A DNA stretch of 64,000 nt from Rhodococcoides kyotonense. GTDB lineage: Bacteria > Actinomycetota > Actinomycetes > Mycobacteriales > Mycobacteriaceae. A program made the position numbers and the translations under genes. This document shows positions 61,430 to 64,000 of the stretch, piece after piece. Each line of letters begins with the position of its first letter. Within the stretch, counting starts at the first letter, position 1. The notes below the pieces were generated by a model. It saw only the letters and a program-made list of their open reading frames with translations. It made no database searches and was not told the origin of the DNA. Where the stretch lies: positions 1-64,000 of the forward strand of contig NZ_FZOW01000022.1 of NCBI RefSeq assembly GCF_900188125.1. Reading direction: 5' to 3'.

Positions 61430-62257
61430 TCAGAACTCCTCGTGAGTGTCGGGGTCCTGATCCCAGATCCGGCCACGTTCGAGTGAGGAGATGGCGTCGA
61501 CCTCGCCCTGGGTCAATGCGAAGTCGAAGATGTCGAGGTTCTGCTTCTGACGATCCGGGTTCGACGACTTGGGCAGCGGCACCGCACCCAACTGGTGGTG
61601 CCAGCGGAGTACGACCTGGCCCGGTGAGACGTCGTGTGCAGCAGCGGCTTCGGCGACAGGAGCCGCCTTCAACAGCTCCGATCCGCGGCCGAGGGGGCTC
61701 CAACTCTCGGTGACGATGCCGTGCTCGGCGTGATAGGCACGCAGGTCGGCCTGAGGGAAGAACGGATGCAATTCGACCTGATTGACGACGGGAGCAACGC
61801 CGGTCTCCCGGACGATCCGGTCCAGGTGCGCCTCGGTGAAGTTGGAGACGCCGATCGACGTGACGACGCCGTCCTTCTGCAGGTCGATCATTGCGCGCCA
61901 CGTGTCGACGTACTTGTCCACCTTCGGCAGGGGCCAGTGGATGAGCAACAGATCGATGTGGTCCAGACCAAGGCCCTCGAGCGAGAGCTGCACGGATTCC
62001 TTGGCCTCGTCGTACCCGTGGTACCGGCCGGGAATCTTCGTCGTGACGAGTATGTCCTCACGCGGAACGCTCGACGCCCTGACGGCTTCACCGACACCAC
62101 CCTCGGTCTCGTACCGGAGCGCCGTGTCGATCAGGCGATACCCGGCGTCGAGCGCGGATCCCACCGTCGCAGCCATGTCCTCGCCCTCGGACTTGACGGT
62201 CCCGAGGCCGAGTGCAGGAATCGAGGTGCCGTCGCTGAGGGTGAATGTCGGTGTCAT
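61430..62257 (-). CDS. Aldo/keto reductase
   Basis: A 275-residue TIM-barrel reductase: GLGTVKSEGEDM, IDTALRYETEGGVGEAVR (Asp44, Tyr49), VTTKIPGR (Lys74), LIHWPLP (His107), IGVSNF and PLPKSSNPDRQKQNL at the cofactor end. The catalytic tetrad is intact, so NADPH-dependent reduction of an aldehyde or ketone is expected; related actinobacterial enzymes reduce 2,5-diketo-D-gluconate or small aldehydes. It lies 14 bases after the Gfo/Idh/MocA gene, in one operon with it and the exporter. Confidence 0.9.
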   Translation of the reverse strand: MTPTFTLSDGTSIPALGLGTVKSEGEDMAATVGSALDAGYRLIDTALRYETEGGVGEAVRASSVPREDILVTTKIPGRYHGYDEAKESVQLSLEGLGLDHIDLLLIHWPLPKVDKYVDTWRAMIDLQKDGVVTSIGVSNFTEAHLDRIVRETGVAPVVNQVELHPFFPQADLRAYHAEHGIVTESWSPLGRGSELLKAAPVAEAAAAHDVSPGQVVLRWHHQLGAVPLPKSSNPDRQKQNLDIFDFALTQGEVDAISSLERGRIWDQDPDTHEEF

Positions 62258-62271
62258 GAAGCCTCTTTCGA

Positions 62272-63249
62272 TCAGTATTCGACGGTAACCGTACGGCCGC
62301 CCGAGTTCATCGATACCACCAAGGCGTCGGCCACCAAACCTGCGCGCAGCCCGGCGTCGGCGTCGGCGAGGGTCGACGGACGTCCTTCGGCGATCGAGTC
62401 GACCCACTCCTGCAGTTCGAGACGGTACGCCTCGGCGTAGCGCGGAACCCAGTCGACCGGGTATTCGATGGAACGCTTCAGTTCACTGTCGACGATGACG
62501 TGCGCAGGGATCGCGAACTGCGCGATGCCTTCTTCACCGACGATCTCACAGCGAGTGTCGTATCCGTAGCGAGCGTTGACGAACAGTTCGACCGTCATCA
62601 GCACGTCGGACTCGGTGCGCAGCAACATGATCTGCGGGTCCTGACGCGGTCCCGAATGCTTCGAGGTGCGCCCGGCGTGCCAGCTGACCTCGGTGATCGG
62701 CGAACCGAGCAGCCACGGCATGACGTCGAGTTCATGGATCGCGGAGTTGGTGATCGTCGCCGCCGAATCCCCCGGTCCTGCAGTGACGTTGCGGCTGATG
62801 CAATGCGCGACGAGCGTCTCGCCGATGCGCTCGGGCGTCGCGGCGCGCTTGAGTTCGTTGTACGCCGGGTCGAACCGACGCATGAATCCGACGGTGATGA
62901 GGTTGCGGTCGCCTTGGGCGGCGATGATCTCGCGGCACTCCGCGGCCGTCGGAGCGAGCGGCTTCTCGCACAGCACAGGCTTGTTCGCGGCGAGCGCGGC
63001 GTGCACCAGTTCGGCGTGGGTCGAGTCGTGCGAGGCCACGATGATCGCGTCCACGTCGTCGCGCTCGATGAGCGCCTTGCCGTCCTCGGCTACCTGAGCG
63101 TCGCGTAACTCGCTCGCGACCGACTTGGCGCGATCGGTGTCGAAGTCTGCGACGACGGACACCTCAGCACCCGAGATCTGGCCGTTTATCTTGCGGGCAT
63201 GATCGGCACCCATGACGCCGACCCCGATGATTCCAACGCGTACAGTCAT
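62272..63249 (-). CDS. Gfo/Idh/MocA-family oxidoreductase (inositol 2-dehydrogenase-like)
   Basis: A 325-residue protein with VGIIGVGVMGADHARKI (NAD loop), VASHDSTHAELVHAALAANKPVLCEKPLAPT including the EKP motif, GFMRRFDPAYNELKRA and AIHELDVMPWLLG with the active-site His. The GFMRRFD signature is shared with myo-inositol and related polyol dehydrogenases. It is the first gene of an operon with the aldo-keto reductase and exporter. Substrate not certain. Confidence 0.88.
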   Translation of the reverse strand: MTVRVGIIGVGVMGADHARKINGQISGAEVSVVADFDTDRAKSVASELRDAQVAEDGKALIERDDVDAIIVASHDSTHAELVHAALAANKPVLCEKPLAPTAAECREIIAAQGDRNLITVGFMRRFDPAYNELKRAATPERIGETLVAHCISRNVTAGPGDSAATITNSAIHELDVMPWLLGSPITEVSWHAGRTSKHSGPRQDPQIMLLRTESDVLMTVELFVNARYGYDTRCEIVGEEGIAQFAIPAHVIVDSELKRSIEYPVDWVPRYAEAYRLELQEWVDSIAEGRPSTLADADAGLRAGLVADALVVSMNSGGRTVTVEY

Positions 63250-63260
63250 GCTCTGAGTAT

Positions 63261-63307
63261 GACATCAGAATGTCCTAACAAAGAAGCATTTCGCGAGAAC
63301 AGGTTCT
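63261..63307. promoter_or_regulatory. Two small palindromes in the divergent Gfo/Idh/MocA promoter region
   Basis: GACAT-CAGA-ATGTC (63261-63274) and AGAAC-AG-GTTCT (63296-63307) lie in the 62-base gap between two divergent oxidoreductase genes. The first is placed 12 bases before the minus-strand start; the second is 5 bases before the plus-strand start. They are plausible operators of a sugar or polyol regulator, which is not encoded in the window. Confidence 0.45.
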
Positions 63308-63311
63308 GCAG

Positions 63312-64000
63312 ATGACGATGCCGCTGTCACGCGTCCCCGATCCTATGGACGCACCCTCCTTCCGTTGGGGAATCCTCGGGCCGGGATGGATCGCCCACCG
63401 CTTCACCGAATCACTCAAGAAGTACTCGACACAGCAGGTCGTTGCGGTCGCGTCGCGCAATCAGGGACGCGCCGACGAGTTCGCGGCCGAGCATTCCGTG
63501 CCGAAATCCTTCGGAAGCTACGACGCACTGCTCGCGGATCCGGACGTCGACATCGTCTATGTCGCGACGCCGCACACCGAGCACCACGCATGTGCACTGG
63601 CAGCAATCGCTGCAGGCAAGCACGTGTTGGTCGAGAAGCCGTTGGCCGTCGACGCTGCTCGCGCCGCCGAAATCGGTGCTGCAGCCGCAGCGGCGGGTGT
63701 GTTCGCGGGCGAGGCGATGTGGACCAAGTTCCTGCCGAAATTCGACGTCATCAAGCAGATTCTGGACAGCGGCGAACTGGGTCCGATCCACACCGTTCTC
63801 GTGGACCACGGTGAGCATTTCACCACCGACCACCGCATCTACGACCCCACGCTGGCCGGTGGACCGCTGCTGGACCTCGGCACGTACGACGCGTCGTTCA
63901 TTCATTTCGTACTCGGCGCTCCGACGTCGGTCACGGCCGTCGGGCAGCCTGCCAACGACGAACTGAACGGCCAGGTGTCGGCGATCCTGACCGACGCCGA
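63312..64000 (+). CDS. Gfo/Idh/MocA-family oxidoreductase, 3' end outside window
   Basis: Open from ATG 63312 to the window edge (229 complete codons). RWGILGPGWIAHRFTESL is the nucleotide-binding start, YVATPHTEHHACALAAIAAGKHVLVEKPLAVD holds the EKP motif, and GGPLLDLGTYDASFIHFVLG the active-site region of the dihydrodiol dehydrogenase/glucose-fructose oxidoreductase-like branch. GTG/ATG alternatives exist (ATG 63318, ATG 63345). It is divergent from the paralogous oxidoreductase. Substrate unknown. Confidence 0.88.
   Translation, partial: MTMPLSRVPDPMDAPSFRWGILGPGWIAHRFTESLKKYSTQQVVAVASRNQGRADEFAAEHSVPKSFGSYDALLADPDVDIVYVATPHTEHHACALAAIAAGKHVLVEKPLAVDAARAAEIGAAAAAAGVFAGEAMWTKFLPKFDVIKQILDSGELGPIHTVLVDHGEHFTTDHRIYDPTLAGGPLLDLGTYDASFIHFVLGAPTSVTAVGQPANDELNGQVSAILTDA

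Overview
The window is high-GC actinobacterial DNA with many GTG and TTG starts, 1-8 base stop/start overlaps and Shine-Dalgarno sites of the GGAGG type. I infer a Rhodococcus-type mycobacterial relative. From Lhr helicase to the sdh operon (about 25-57 kb) the order lhr-nei2, glpD, lpdA, GGCT-like, amiA1-amiB1, deoD-pmmB, upp, add-deoA-cdd, sdhCDAB largely follows the Mycobacterium tuberculosis Rv3296-Rv3319 block as I remember it, which supports many names. I see no tRNA, rRNA, CRISPR, prophage or insertion sequence.

Layout. 1-3.2 kb: end of an acyl-CoA carboxylase alpha chain, a DUF1707 protein, a HAD hydrolase, a P-loop kinase and a VOC protein. 3.2-11.9 kb: a purine-catabolism island with a MocA-type nucleotidyltransferase, a nucleobase permease fused to a UraD-like domain, UraD, UraH, uricase, and a two-gene xanthine dehydrogenase with an unrelated DUF2461 gene in between. 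It accounts for xanthine to allantoin; no allantoin-degrading enzyme is present here. 11.8-17 kb: YbhN-like flippase, Lrp regulator, acyl-CoA dehydrogenase-like protein, CPBP protein, SDR. 17-21.2 kb: an acyl-CoA dehydrogenase divergent from a serine-palmitoyltransferase-like enzyme and an SDR with a truncated hydrolase tail. 21-24.9 kb: DUF1992, a secreted protein and an NfeD-flotillin operon.

25-46 kb is mostly housekeeping and salvage: DNA repair (Lhr-Nei2), glycerol use (GlpD/GlpK), two M20 amidohydrolases, nucleoside phosphorolysis and sugar-phosphate mutase. 47-49 kb is a four-gene unit with overlapping ends that looks like a type VII secretion substrate cassette (EspC-like protein, WxG plus NlpC/P60 hydrolase, two YbaB-like proteins). 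50-57 kb holds add-deoA-cdd divergent from sdhCDAB. 57-60 kb is a two-component system flanked by two secreted Asp-rich proteins whose promoters share the same inverted repeat. 60-64 kb holds an MFS exporter, an aldo-keto reductase and two divergent Gfo/Idh/MocA oxidoreductases, the last cut by the window edge.

The most noteworthy items are: (1) the two-component/Asp-rich protein module with a shared operator; (2) the SPT-like/SDR lipid or signal cluster; (3) the permease-UraD fusion with a degenerate active site; (4) long hairpins sitting directly behind stop codons, two of which form a family with compensatory base changes; (5) the orphan type VII-like cassette; (6) genes that seem to start at a CTG overlapping the upstream stop codon.
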